Origin: Spinacia oleracea
Lineage: Eukaryota; Streptophyta; Magnoliopsida; Caryophyllales; Amaranthaceae
Assembly (NCBI RefSeq): GCF_020520425.1
Contig: NC_079489.1
Span: 77,723,310 to 77,787,309 of the forward strand
Length of the DNA stretch: 64,000 nt
Direction: 5' to 3'
Shown here: one piece after another, positions 32,357-44,566 of the stretch
How positions within the stretch are numbered: the stretch's first letter is position 1
How the letters are laid out: every line of letters begins with the position of its first letter
Translations under genes and position numbers: made by a program
Notes under the pieces: generated by a model
Told to the model about the DNA's origin: nothing
Seen by the model: the letters and a program-made list of their open reading frames with translations, nothing else
Databases searched by the model: none

Positions 32357-35300
32357 CTACCCCTGATGTCTGCGTGAATGTTCTTCACTGTGAGGTTCCA
32401 AAATGGCTGAATTCCTGGCTCTCCAAATGTGATACACCAGAGCTGCAGTGACATCATAAGCAACCTCCTTCTTGAACTTCCCTTTACTGTACCTTCTTAG
32501 CCAAGTAAACACCTGACTAATGTTGTCCTTAGTACATAGCAGACCAAGCCAATCCAGAATGGCAGTTTTACAAGAACTTCCAAAAGAACACTTGAAAAAT
32601 AAGTTATCTACACCTTCTACTGAGTTTCCACAGATACCACACCCAGTATTACAGGTAACATGCATCTTGTGTAATCTTTCCCTGGTTTTTAGTCTATCAT
32701 GTATTGCCAACCAGAGAACAAATCCGTGTTTAGGAACAGATAACCTGTTCCAAACATGAGAGCAGCATCTAACTCTAGAGTTTGAAATGGACATGGACTC
32801 GTATATCTTTTTAATGGAGAATCTAGGTGATTGCATCCATTGAGAAGATTGAAGGAAGTTAGTGATGGTGTCTTTGACTGAGCAAACATATTTAACCACC
32901 CAACTTGCTGCTACAAGAGCAGCAAATTCCTCCCATGTTTTATCCTTAACATATAAAGCATGAACCCATTTTACCCACAGGTTGTCTTGCTTCTTGGCTA
33001 TTGCCCATGCCTGTTTCCCTAATGCAGCTAGGGGTGTGCATTGGTCCAAACCCGGACCGGACCGGACCGACCCGGACCGAAGACAGAAATTTGATAATTC
33101 AAGATCCGAACACCGGACCGATTATGCTTGGACCGAAACCGGACCGGACCGAAAAAATCGGTCCAAAACCCGGACCGACCGGTTGGACCGGTTTGGACAT
33201 GTTTCTACATAATATTTATTTTTTCAAAAAATTATGGTAAAAAAAGAAATAATATATATAATAAAATCAATTGTTTAAGGCATTTTTTGGAAGCTAAAAT
33301 AAAATATATCATAATATAGTAATATTTACAACATATTAAAGGAGAGAATTAAATTTTCAAATAGTTTATAATATATTTTATTAAGGAAAAATCGACCTGG
33401 TCCAAAATCGGGTTTTGGACCGGACCGTACCGGATCGGACCGAAGACCGGAAATTGATATTTCTCGACCCGGAGACTGTACCGATTGCCTTCGGTCCGGT
33501 CCGGTCCGGTCTGGGTTGGTCCGATCCGGTCCATTTTTTCGGTTCGGACCAATTTTAGCACACCCCTAAATGAAGCTTGATTCCAAAGCATAATATTCCT
33601 GAATCCAAGTCCATCATGACTCTTAGGTTGACATAAGTTATTCCAAGCTATTGAACCTGGTATATTGTCCTCAAAAGTGCCATACCAAAGAAAAGTTCTG
33701 CAAATAGCATTTATCCTCTGTAGAGCAGCTCTGGGAAAGATGAACAACTGGGACCAATAGACACATATGCTCATGAGGACAGAGTTAATCAGTTGATCCC
33801 TTCCTGCAAAGGAAAAATGTTTGGAACTCCAGATCTTAATTATGTGAATCATTTTGTCCACCACTCCATCACAATCACCAGCTCTAAGTTTCCAAGGGCT
33901 AACAAGAACTCCCAGGTATTTAAAAGGCAAACTTCCCTCTAGAAATCCAGAAAGCTTCACTATGTCATTGATAGTGTTATCATTCATCCCACAACAAAAG
34001 AGAGAAGACTTAGCTTAATTAACCTGCAACCTAGTAGTGTCAGCAAACAGTTGAAAACCTTATAGCATAATTTGGATCACTGATTTATCTCCTTTCCAGA
34101 ACATAAGGAGATCATGAGCAAAACATAAATGATTTTGTTTCAAGCTCTTGCATCTAGAATGGAATTTAAACAGGGGGTGATCCCCTACAATTGCCATAAC
34201 TCTGGAAAAGTACTCCATGCGTAGAGTAAAGAGAAGTGGAGAAAGAGGATCTCCTTGTCTCAAGCCTCTCTGGGTTGGATGATTGCAGTGGGAGCACCAT
34301 TAATCAAAATTGTATATTGAGTTGTAGTAAGACAAGTCATGATGAGCTGAATAAAGTGATTTGGAAAACCTAGTTCCACCATGATTTCACCAATAAAAGC
34401 CCACTCTACAGTGTCATAGGCCTTTTTAAGGTCTAGTTTCATGAAGGAGTTGGCCTGTTTTTGCCATTTCCTGTACATTTTGATTATGTCTTGACACGCC
34501 AGTACATTGTGTAAAATTGATCTTCTAGCTACAAAAGCCCTTTGGTTTGGGGAGATGATGTCAGGTAAGACAGGGTTGATTTTGGCACAAAGAGGCTTGG
34601 AAATGTACTTGTACACTATAGAGCAACAAACTATTGGTCTGAAGTCACCAACAGAAGAGGGCACACTCACTTTTGGGACCAGGGTAATGGAAGTAACATT
34701 GATCTCTTTGAGTAGCTTACCAGTTCTGAAAAAGTAAAAAATGGCATTACAGAGGTCAGTTTTGATGATATTCCAGGAGGATTTGAAGAATAGACTGTTA
34801 AAGCCATCAAGGCCAGGTGCTTTGTTGTTTGGAATAGAATCTAGTACCCCCTTGATATCTGCCATGGAGAAGCTGCAGTCAAGTTTAGCTATGTGAATAT
34901 TAGAGAGTCTTGCACCTCTGTCAACAATAGCTGCCTTCACATGAATTCTATGAGTCATTATTGACCTGAAGAGATTGCTGTAAAAGTCCAAAAAAATCCT
35001 TCTGAACCCCCTCACTAGTATTGATCCATTCCCCATCACCTTCTTGTAAAGAGTATATCACATTCTGCTTACTTCTCTGCTTGATACTTTGGTGAAAAGC
35101 TTTGGATTTTTCATCACCATGCTCTAACCAGTGAAGCTTTGCTCTTTGTTGCATGAAATAATCATAATTTGCCTTTGTAGCTATGTATTGTTCTGCATAA
35201 GCTCTCTCGGCAGTAGCAAGCTCACCACTGGTGGGGTTGGAGTGAAGTTGCTTCTGAGCAGAAAGAAATAGTTCTTTACTTCTAAAATAAGCTACTTCAA

Positions 35301-36195
35301 CAGAATTGAATCCAGCTTTATTCAAGAGTTTCAGATCAGCTTTGATCCATTTGAGTTTTTGAAGTACCCTAAACATGGGGCATCCATATACAAATTTTCA
35401 CCAATGAGTCTGAACAATCTCTAAAAAATTTGGAGAGGAGACCCACATATTGTAGAATCTAAAAGGTCTCTTCACAGAATCAGCTTTGTAAGTACTTAGG
35501 ATCACGGGGCAGTGGTCAAAATCTTCCTCAGGTAAGAAGCAAGCTTATGCATTCTCAAAACAGTCACCCCAGTTGGAGTTGGCCAAAACTCTATCAATCC
35601 TTGTTATAAAAACCCTGTCTGCACCATCTTTCTTGTTGTTCCAAGTGAAGTGTCTTCCCACAGTTTTGATGGTGGTGAGCTGACACAGAGCCATACATTG
35701 TCTCATAGGTTGCACTTCACTCACTCTACATTGGAACAAATTCCGTCCTCCATCTCCATAATGGCATTAAAGTCCCCCATAATGATCAATGCAGAGGTAT
35801 TGCACACCCTAGCCACTTCAAAGAGAGTGTTCCAAAAGTCTTCCCTTTCCTTAGTTGTATTCAACCCATAAACAAAGGTGCAAAAGAATTTACTCTGTGT
35901 GGAGGAAGGAGTAACAGAGCAGTGAAGAACTTGACTAGTCATATGAATAATATCAATTGTGAAAGTAGCTGCATCCTAGGCAAGAACAATCCTCCCATTT
36001 TTGTGAAAACTACTATTTGAAGTAAAACACCAAGAAGGGCAAAGGTTCAAATAGAGATCACCCATTTTTGAAGCCTTCACCCTTGTTTTAAGGAGACTGG
36101 ACAGTTTAGCTTTGTGAGAAGAGATCATCTCTCACCTTGAGTTGTTTTTGTTTCCTATTGAATCCCCTTACATTCCAGCATAAGATTTTATCCAT
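32357..36195 (-). pseudogene. LINE ORF2: endonuclease, reverse transcriptase, zinc-binding tail (decayed)
   Basis: ORF2 starts at ATG 36195 (MDKILCWNVRGFNR), overlapping the ORF1 stop by 8 nt. The APE-type endonuclease region has MGDFNAI (about 35755) and TWNNKK with RIDRVLAN. Reverse transcriptase blocks at 35039-34060 include LDLKKAYDTVEW and RQGDPLSPLLF. The palm motif normally FADD is FAHD at 34122-34111, losing a catalytic Asp. The C-terminal zinc-binding region (33987-33577 and 33020-32357) has RFSIKKIYESM and WNRLSVPKHGFVLWLAIHDR and is cut by the hAT MITE. Several frameshifts and stops make this non-functional. Confidence 0.88.
33029..33568. mobile_element. hAT-type MITE, GGACCGG-rich (copy 2), inside LINE ORF2
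   Basis: 540 bp, ends TAGGGGTGTGCATTGGTCC and ...TTAGCACACCCCTA, with an 8-bp duplication AATGCAGC/AATGAAGC (33021-33028, 33569-33576; one mismatch). It is clearly the same family as 31174-31706. Confidence 0.9.
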
Positions 36196-36430
36196 AAGGC
36201 ATAGGGGCTATCACCTCCCTGCCTGTAGGACTATCCTGAACCACCAACACCTCATTAAGATCCTCCACGTGATCCACCACTGAGTCATCATCCCTCTCAT
36301 CACTAAGCATCTGAAACTTGTTTGCAGTATTGATTGGCTTTAGCTGTTGGCCTCTATATTTGATGAACCTAGTGGCCTGAACAAATCCATTGGGAGTGAT
36401 AGCTTGAGTGTCATTGTCAGCATCCTCCAT
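36188..36430 (-). pseudogene. C-terminal end of LINE ORF1
   Basis: About 80 residues in an open frame running from the truncated LINE 5' end to TAA at 36190-36188. It is acidic (ERDDDSVVDHVEDLNEV) and lacks the CCHC knuckle and RNA-binding parts that would lie upstream. Identification rests on its position directly before and overlapping ORF2. Confidence 0.6.
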
Positions 36431-36471
36431 TGGGGATGGAGGTTGTGAGGCGCATATTCTATTAAATTGTT

Positions 36472-37510
36472 AAGTTAAAATAAAAAATCCTATATATACC
36501 AACTTCTATATTTTATATATTAGATTAGATTAGTTTTTGAATTTGGATTTAATTTCATTTTAAATTTATTTTTTAATTATTAGAGTGTTTGGTTTTGGAT
36601 GAAATTAGCGGTAGAGGTAGCGAGTGTGTAGCTTTTGTCAAACGTTAAAATTAGTAGCTTTTAAGGTAGAGGGTAGCGTTTGACAAATTTATAGTAAAAT
36701 TTTAAACAATATTCTAGTGTTTATTTTATTTTACATTATCAACCGCTACTTTTTCCAAACACTCATATTAGTTACTCACTACCTTGACAGCTAACCGTTA
36801 CCCATTACTATTCACCACTACCCGCTACTCAACCGCTACCGCTAGTTTTTCCGAACAGGGCCAAAATCACAAATTATATATAAAACTAGATTTTAGCCCG
36901 TGCGATACACGAATTCTATTAAATAGTTAAGTTAAAATAAAATTCATATATATACTAACTGCTATATTTTATATATTAGATTAGATTAGGTTAGTGTTTG
37001 GTTTTGGATTGAATTTTATTTTAGATTTATTTTTTTAATTAAGATTTGGTTGATTTTGGATGGAGTTGTACATACGTAGTATTAATAATAAATTAATAAA
37101 AAAATCTACGTGACACTCGACATTTTTAATTCGTAAATAATTTTGAAATCTTATTTTTCATTCGCCTAAGTCATTAGATTTATTACGTGGCACTCTAATA
37201 TTAGATTAGTGTTTGATTTTGGATTGAATCTTATTTTTTATTAGTGTTTGATTTTGGATTAAATTTTATTATAGATTGGTGTTTGATTTTGGAAGAAATT
37301 TTATTTTATATTTTTTTTAAATTATTAGAGTGTTTCATTTTGTACGGAGTTGTATATATTAGTGATTAATTAATTAAAATATCTATGTGGCACTTAATTA
37401 ATTATCTACATGGCACTCTATTTTTTTAATTCAAAAATAAATTAGAAATCTTATTTTTCATTGGCCGAAACCATTAGATTTCCTACGTGGCGCTCTAATA
37501 GCTCTTATGT
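36472..37510 (-). mobile_element. Helitron-derived region with ~275-bp repeat units
   Basis: A Helitron 3' terminus (CTAG at 36896, GCCCGTGCGATACACGG hairpin) is followed by about two units of an AT-rich repeat with landmarks TTTTGGATGGAGTTGTA, TACGTGGCACTCTAAT and TTTTTCATTGGCC. The same repeat occurs inverted at 53633-54950 and in part at 42355-42650. No helicase is present. Confidence 0.6.
36600..36862. mobile_element. Foldback MITE-like inverted repeat
   Basis: Left arm AGCGGTAGAGGTAGCGAG and right arm CCGCTACCGCTAG are inverted, with an outer GTTTGGTTTTGG/CCGAACAGGGCC pair. The target duplication is not clear, so limits are approximate. Confidence 0.45.
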
Positions 37511-37755
37511 CCTCTTACCCTCTTTTTTTTTTATGTAAAATAATGATGTGGAACTAGCTCTTATTTGTAAGAGTTAGCTCTTATTTCATAATTTATTTTA
37601 CAAACTTTAATTAAAAGTCTCTCATTTCTCACCTAAGAGATATCTCTTAATTTTTCTCTGAGCCTCCCCTTATTCATGCTCTAAGTATTTCTCATCTTCT
37701 TCATTTATTCTTATGGTTAAATATAGAAAGGGGGATTTGTTTGCGCGAAAGAAAA
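37511..37755. other. AT-rich spacer
   Basis: A short inverted motif AGCTCTTATTTGTAAGAGTTAGC is centred near 37565. Nothing else is supported. Confidence 0.3.
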
Positions 37756-37871
37756 CAACTTCCAAATCAAGGTATGACATTATTTTCCAAACAACTTCCA
37801 AATCAAGGTATGACATTATTTTCCAAACAACTTCCAAATCAAGGTATGACATTATCTTCCAAATCAAGTAA
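37756..37871 (+). repeat. 36-bp tandem repeat, three copies
   Basis: Units beginning CAACTTCCAAATCAAGGTAT start at 37756, 37792 and 37828, nearly identical, with a partial fourth. A multiple of three keeps a frame open through them, but no real gene is evident. Confidence 0.9.
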
Positions 37872-39100
37872 TTATATTTGTTATCAACCAATTCTATATG
37901 TACAAGTGTCCTTTTTAAAGCTCAAACTTGGAGGCAGTTTGACCTTGTCGTTCAGTACTCCGTAGACGCAAAGGCTTTGCTTACCCTGAGGGTAAGTGGT
38001 CCCTGGGAACCCTTGCATTTAACTGGACCATTCCACGTCACCCTTGACACGTCATACCCAAAATTTCAAAACGAAATTTGAGTTTGTTTTTGAATTTGAA
38101 ATTCAAAATCTATATTGTTTTTTTTTCTTGTCGATGATACCTAAGTCAGATCTAATCTTCCATGAATGAAACTCAACTTGGTGCAATTTCTATCAATGAA
38201 ACTCAAACCTGTAATTTCTATGAATGAAACTCAAGTTGGTGTTCAACTTAACTAAATTTATCCACATCTTCTAAAATCCTAAAAACCTAAACATGATAGC
38301 CCTTTCGATTGTAATAAAAATAGATGGATTTCTGAAATCTGTTGTTCGTTTCCACAACCATCAATACCAGTGTATGTGGATATCAATAAATGGGGAAAAT
38401 CTAATGTATTTTTTAAAAAATTGGTTGCAGAAGATGAAATCGGAGAAGATGATGGCAGAGAATCCAATGTTAAAACGATAGGGTTAAAAAAATTGGATGG
38501 GTTGGGAATAATAAGTTTGCGTGAAATCGAACCCGTGAACTTAGCGTAATCATGTCGAAGAGCAATGTGTAGTACTAGTAGTAATCATTGTGACAGTGAG
38601 GCAAACCCATTGGCTATTGTCATTGTAAATTGTAGTTAAACGTTACCGTAACAATTAAGCTGAACGTATATCCTTCCTTGTAGTTGTATCTCAAAAATCG
38701 AGTAAAACATTTATATTGTATAAAAAGTTGAATAAATTAAAAAACCTAATAAGTTTGTAAAATAAATAATTGTAAAAAATTTGTAGTTATCTTAAATTGT
38801 TTCGTTTATTTATGTTTTCAATTCTTGTTACTTTGAATTTTTTTTAAAAAAAAGTCATTCGAAACAAAGAGTACTAGAAAAGAGTAATTAAACATATATC
38901 CACTAATTCAAGAAGTAATGAAAATTCCATAATTCATATTGAGTAATGATATTATAATTGTGTACACAATTTCGACATGATAATACCGTACACAAATCCA
39001 AAAAACTTTAGGCCATACAAAAGTTGTTAATAATAATTACAAACCCAAAAAATTTAGGCCATTAAACCCTTCTAAAATACTAACTAGTACCGATTAGACT
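37872..39100. other. Intergenic, nothing recognised
   Basis: AT-rich. ATGAATGAAACTCAA repeats loosely at 38160-38235. No coding or transposon signal could be supported. Confidence 0.4.
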
Positions 39101-39760
39101 ACTTAAGTTAAATCATCATAATCTTTATGATGAACAAAATGTTGCTTGATCGGACTATAACCATAGTTGCGTCTCGACTTGAACTAGTATATTAGGTTAC
39201 CTAATGACTCTATACACAATGTTAGATCGGAATTACGAGTCAACTCTAGCTAGTAAACCAAGAATAACTTGATCGGACTTTAACCATAGTTGCGTCGCAA
39301 CTTGAACTAGTATATTAGGTTACCTAATGAATCGATACACAATGTTAGATCGGAATTACGAGTCAGCTTTACATAGTCAACCAAGAATAACTTGATCCAA
39401 CAATAACCATAGTTGCGTCTCGACTTGAACTAGTATTTTAGGTTACCTAATGACTCGATACACAATGTTAGATCGGAATTACGAGTCAACTCTACATAGT
39501 CAACCAAGAATAACTTGATCGGACTATAACCATAGTTGTAAACCATAGTTGCGTCTCGACTTGAACTAGTATATTAGGTTACCTAATGACTCCATACACA
39601 ATGTTAGATAACTCTACCTAGTCAACCATGAATAACTTGATCGGACTATAACCCAAAATTAGTTTATAAGGTTATATAATGCCTCGATACACAATATTAG
39701 ATCGAAATTACGAGTCAACTATACTTAGTCAACCACGAACAACTTGATCGGTCTTAAATG
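39100..39760. repeat. 123-bp minisatellite, about five and a half copies
   Basis: The landmark CTTGATCGGAC recurs at 39145, 39268, 39391 (variant), 39514, 39636 and 39743, spacing 123, 123, 123, 122 and 107. Units share ACCATAGTTGCGTCTCGACT and CACAATGTTAGATCGGAATT. Confidence 0.92.
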
Positions 39761-41043
39761 AACTTAGTGCTTATTATATCAGGTTTGAACATACAATCAA
39801 TAGGTATTATGTTTTATTTAAATACGTATCATATATACAAAAAAAGGTTTAGCTTTAAAAGAAATAACAGTAATGTGGTATTTAAAGTTAAATTAAATAA
39901 TAAAAAAAAGGAAATGGTTAATTTAATTTAATTTAATTGAAACCGCTTTTTGTATATTGAAACAAGCAAAAGCGTGTCAGACATTGAATGCAGTGTCTGG
40001 GAATCCATACTTGGACTAAATTGACCAACCGTGACATTTTTACATTTGGTGAGACTTAAATATCCATAAATTGTTATTATTATTTGAAATAAATAATAAG
40101 TTTCGTTGTATGCACGGTGGTATTTATGCACTAATAATGGGATGAGTAGAATTGTTTATAAATGCCAATGGTTTTGCCTCATTGTCACATTAGTTACTCA
40201 TTCTTCTGCACTCCTTGTTTGCTAGCTCTGCCATTTGGTCCTGGGTTCTATGCCTAAATCAATCCCCTATTACCGCATTTTTTTTTCTTTTGGGTTTCCA
40301 AGCGATTGCAAAAGGGCATTAACTACTAAGTTGGTTTTGAATCAAACATATAGATATTTATTCTAATGTATAACACCAAAAGCATCTACATTTGTTTTAG
40401 AATTTTAGTTCACCCTAACATTAGTTCGGAGCACGGTGTAGAGTATAACACCAAAAGAAAATTTTGCAATAAATTTATTTGTGAAATGAAAATTTAATAA
40501 GAAACAATTACATAAAATCATTTATGGATATAAAAAAAATAGTCAATTACGTTAATTCATTTTGAAAGAAATAATTTTACATAAAAATTTATAAAAATGT
40601 TTACGGTGTATAAAATAGACGAATAAAATGATTTTTTTTAAAGGGGAGTAAGTTGTATGACTATATATGTATGTCGTATTAAATTAGCTAACTTGTCTTG
40701 ATATTAAAATTCGATCTATTTAAAAGCTGGAATTATGATTTTTTTGAAGAAAAATATATAAATATTATTTATTAGATGAATTAATATTTAAAAAGGTGTT
40801 CACGTTTTACTTTATGATTCGAGCCTCCTAAATTTCAAGAACAACTATGTTAGTTTGTATATATATATATCCTACAATGTTTTGTTTATATTTCGTAGGC
40901 AAATACTTTTTTGATAAAATAAGTAAGTCATTTTCTACATATTATAAATAAAATGATAAAAAAAAAAATCAAACAATCAATATTCTTGCAAATGTATATA
41001 CATAAACATTTCAATAAAACTACTGGATTAAATAAAAAACAAA
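39761..41043. other. AT-rich intergenic DNA
   Basis: No coding frame or repeat ends are visible. A TATATATATA stretch is near 40860. Confidence 0.4.
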
Positions 41044-41052
41044 TAATAAATA

Positions 41053-42323
41053 GGAAAATTTGTAATTATTAATCCAACCTTTGACTGGTTTTCTTTAATT
41101 AAGCCTACCTATGCGATATTTCTAAATAATCCAACCTTTATGACCCAACTACTATTATTAAGCCTGGATGACCGGTTACCTGCTACAAAGTTAAGGAAAT
41201 TTTTTAATTATTAATCCAACCTTTCCCGATTTTCTTTAATTAAGCCTACCTATGCGATATTTCTAAATAATCCAACCTTTATGACCCAACTACTATTATT
41301 AAGCCTGAATGACCGGTTACCTGCTACAAAGTTAAGGAAATTTTGTAATTATTAATCCAACCTTTCCCGATTTTCTTTAATTAAGCCTACCTATGCGATA
41401 TTTCTAAATAATGCAACATTTATGACCCAACTACTATTATTAAGCCTGGATGACCGGTTACCTGCTACAAAGTCAATGTTAAAAACGTTGACAACCTAAA
41501 GTTGGTTTCCCTCCTAAAATATTGGACACGTCATCATCACTTGCCACCTAAACAAGGATTTCATTTTTTTTCAAAAAACCCTTAACCCTTCTCTTCTCTG
41601 TACCGTGTTTCAATTCCTCTCTCCTCCATTACTGCTGCTTCAACCACAATTGTACTGGTTCAAGACATCATCAGCGATTTTCTTGTAGAAATAGGTGACT
41701 TCATCCACACGCATTCAAATTTCGTCTCCAAAATCGTACAATTGAAGGTGAACTTACGAACCTTAGCGTTTTGGTTTCTTTTTTGGTAAATTTTGAATTT
41801 TGGGCTTCCTTGATGGTCAGTTCGTAAAAACCCGAGCTGTTGCAATAATATAGTTCTTTTTATGTTGTGGGATGTTGGTTATTGTGGTCTTGTTGAAAAT
41901 TTAGAAAGAAAAAAGACCTTGAATTTGAAGAAGATCCAGATCCAACAGGCAATTGCTTTACCCCAGCCATTTGCTGATTATTTTTGATAAACTTCGAATG
42001 GAGAGGTATGAGGGATCGACAATGGTGGAGAAGAGGTAAAAGAGAAATAATGGAGAGGAGTACAGAGATGAAGCAGAAAATTGCAGAGGAGAGAGGAACG
42101 AAAATTAAAATAGCAATTAAAGAAAATAAGGGGAAAAAAATAAAAAATATATATAATTGTTATATGCCACGTACGAGTGAATACCGCCTATAGCAGGTTA
42201 GTAACTTGTTAGGCTTAATAATAGTAGTAGGGTCATAAAGGTTGGATTATTTAGAAATATCACATAGGTAGGCTTAATTAAAGAAAATCGGAAAAAAGTT
42301 GGATTAATAATTACAAATTTTCC
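41053..42323. mobile_element. Mutator-like element with triplicated TIR segment
   Basis: A perfect 9-bp duplication TAATAAATA flanks it (41044-41052, 42324-42332). The ends are long inverted repeats starting GGAAAATTTGTAATTATTAA. The left TIR module (~135 bp) is present three times (41060, 41200, 41340) and the right once (42190-42323). The middle (41560-42150) has leader-like pyrimidine-rich and purine-rich DNA and no transposase; it could be captured host sequence. Confidence 0.92.
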
Positions 42324-42354
42324 TAATAAATATCTATGATAACATTAACTACTG

Positions 42355-44547
42355 AATTTAGCTTGTGCAATGCACGGATTCTAATAAATTATTAAGTTAA
42401 AGTAAAACTCCTTTTACAACTAATGTATTTTATATATTAGATTAGATTAGTGTTTGATTTTAAATTAAATTTCATTTTTGATTTATTTTTAAATTATTAT
42501 ACTTTTTGATTTTGAATGGAGTTGTATTTATTAGTAATTAGCCAGATTAAAATATCTACATGACACCTAATTATTATTTACGTGGTACTCGACTTCTTTA
42601 CTTCAAAAATAATTTGTAAATCTTATTTTTCATTGGCCAAAATATATTTTACATTGTAGTAAAAATTAGCTTAAAATGTTTAAAAGTTACCCCTGCATAA
42701 TGTAACATTTATCTATTATTTGGTAATAAAAAAAATCGCTTTAATAAAAAACTACCCCTTTAACATCTCCAATAATGTATAAAGTTAATTGTGACTCGTA
42801 ATTCTTCTAATATTTACTGAAGAGGTATATATTATATATTCTTCTAATAAAGTTAAAAACTACCCCTTTAAAATCTCTAATAATGTTGTAACTCTTACGA
42901 TCGTGAAGAGGTATATAATTCTTCTAATATTTACTTTATGATTTTAAAATAAACTTCTTAAATTAACTTAAATCAAATTTTGTCCAACACTTTCGTCCAA
43001 AATTAGTTGAGGGGAAAATCTACACAAATAGATTTTATTTTAGTCCAACCTAATAAGGAACAATATCGTATTTTCGGAGACAACAATATAATGATACAAT
43101 TTTGTCAAAATATTGTTGTTAGGGCCGTTGGGGATATAGATAAGATCCCAATGCATCAATTTGATTGTGTACAGTTAAAATACTTGAATCAGTTTGTTAA
43201 AAACTACTCACTTCTTGTTATATGTATTTTTTTTATTTAGGTATTCAAAATGTTTATTTGCTAAAAAAATAAATTTTAACACCATAAAAAAATAAATAAT
43301 AACACCATAAAAAATAAATTTTTTTTATTCAGGTATTCAACATGTTTATTTGCTAAAAAAATTGTATTTTTTTCCTTGTTTTTTTATCTTTTTAGATGTC
43401 GTTGGTGTGATTGTGAATGAAGTTAGAGATTCTATCGAAATAGAAGACCTATGTACACATTTTTTTTCTTCTAAAGAGTTAATTAAATATATTTTTTATG
43501 GTATTATTTTTTATTTAATTTTCTTATCTAACAGGGGACAACATGCCCAATTAAAAATTTGGAGCAACTGTTTTGATGAATATTCGCAACAAAAAAATCA
43601 TTCCACTAAGCCTTTTTCTATAGTTGTTACTTCTACCTATGTAAAACAATTTTTAGGTAAGTATTGATATCACACATTATAACTCATGTATTTCTTAAAA
43701 AATGTTTTATGAACCATTTATATTTTTTATATTGTATTTTCTACAGGTAAAATTAATCTAACCACTTCATTGTCAATATATATGGTTTTTATACTTCAAA
43801 ACTACGAATTAGTCTCATTAGGATCTGTTGTTGCTTGGTGGTTGTCCTGTTTTCGATTGGATTTTCGCTTGTGGTTCTAGAGTATTTAGAAAGTAGTGAA
43901 GAAGGTATACATAATCAAACGGCTGAAAGTGATGCGTTTTTAGTATTGCTTAATTTCGGAGTGCTACGTACAATGCTAAATTAATTATCAAGTGATCTAG
44001 AGAAAATAATATAAATTTATGGTAGAACGAGACATGCATAAAATTAGTTACAATCGTAGGATGAAGGATTGATGACGCAATAAGTCAACATAGTGAAGAA
44101 GGTATAATTAATCAAACGGCTTAATTTGAAGTCGTATATGGATTCAAGAATATAGTTTGAGACTTGAGAGCATACAGTATAGCCTATATGATGGTTTGTA
44201 GATATTCTATGATGCGTTTTCGGCTACATAAGCCTGTTTACCAATAACACTCCATGCATGAAATTCTATGATACGTTTTCGGCTACAAACTAACACTCCA
44301 TGCATGGAATATAGATATGGTTTACTCTTAATATATATTTGTATCATAATAAACTACAACTTCACAAGAGATGATATACTAGTGCGTAATAATGAGATTT
44401 ACAATAGAAACTTAATTAAACAAATACTTAAATAGTTTAAGTAATTGGACTTAGAAATAGTTAAATTTATTTGATATAAATGTTTAACATATATAATGGT
44501 TCAAAATTCTAAATACAAATTCGTGCATCGCACGGGCTTAAAACTAG
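42355..44547 (+). mobile_element. Helitron-type region with an RPA-like gene; 3' end at 44547
   Basis: The end is hairpin CGTGC-ATC-GCACG (44522-44534), spacer, CTAG (44544-44547), then T, fitting a plus-strand Helitron terminus. A degenerate minus-oriented terminus with one ~275-bp repeat unit lies at 42355-42650, so two Helitrons may overlap. Plant Helitrons often carry RPA1-like genes, which supports the call. No RepHel was seen and the 5' TC end is not defined. Confidence 0.5.
43007..43860 (+). pseudogene. RPA1-like single-strand DNA-binding protein fragment of a Helitron
   Basis: Blocks separated by introns resemble the central OB folds of replication protein A large subunit. 43030-43215 reads NKEQYRIFGDNNIMIQFC and IPMHQFDCVQLKYLNQFV. 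43396 onward, after a TTTTTAG acceptor, reads DVVGVIVNEVRDSIEIE. 43535-43656 reads RGQHAQLKIWSNCFDEYSQQ and KPFSIVVTSTYVKQFLG, with a CAG acceptor and GT donor. A further block starts at 43747. RPA coats single-stranded DNA, and Helitron copies may help rolling-circle transposition. N- and C-terminal parts are missing and the last block decays into stops, so it is a remnant. Confidence 0.65.
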
Positions 44548-44566
44548 TGTATATATAGGTTTAGGC

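Larger units (their letters stand above)
32154..36455 (-). mobile_element. 5'-truncated LINE (L1-type) with 16-bp TSD
   Basis: The 16-bp ATTCTATTAAATTGTT flanks it (32138-32153, 36456-36471), as expected of target-primed reverse transcription. It holds the end of ORF1 and all of a decayed ORF2 on the minus strand. A hAT MITE (33029-33568) interrupts ORF2. The 3' A-tail is very short. Confidence 0.92.

Noticed and set aside
39100-39760. CRISPR-like array
   Set aside because: Direct repeats are 123 bp without unique spacers in a plant genome; it is a minisatellite.
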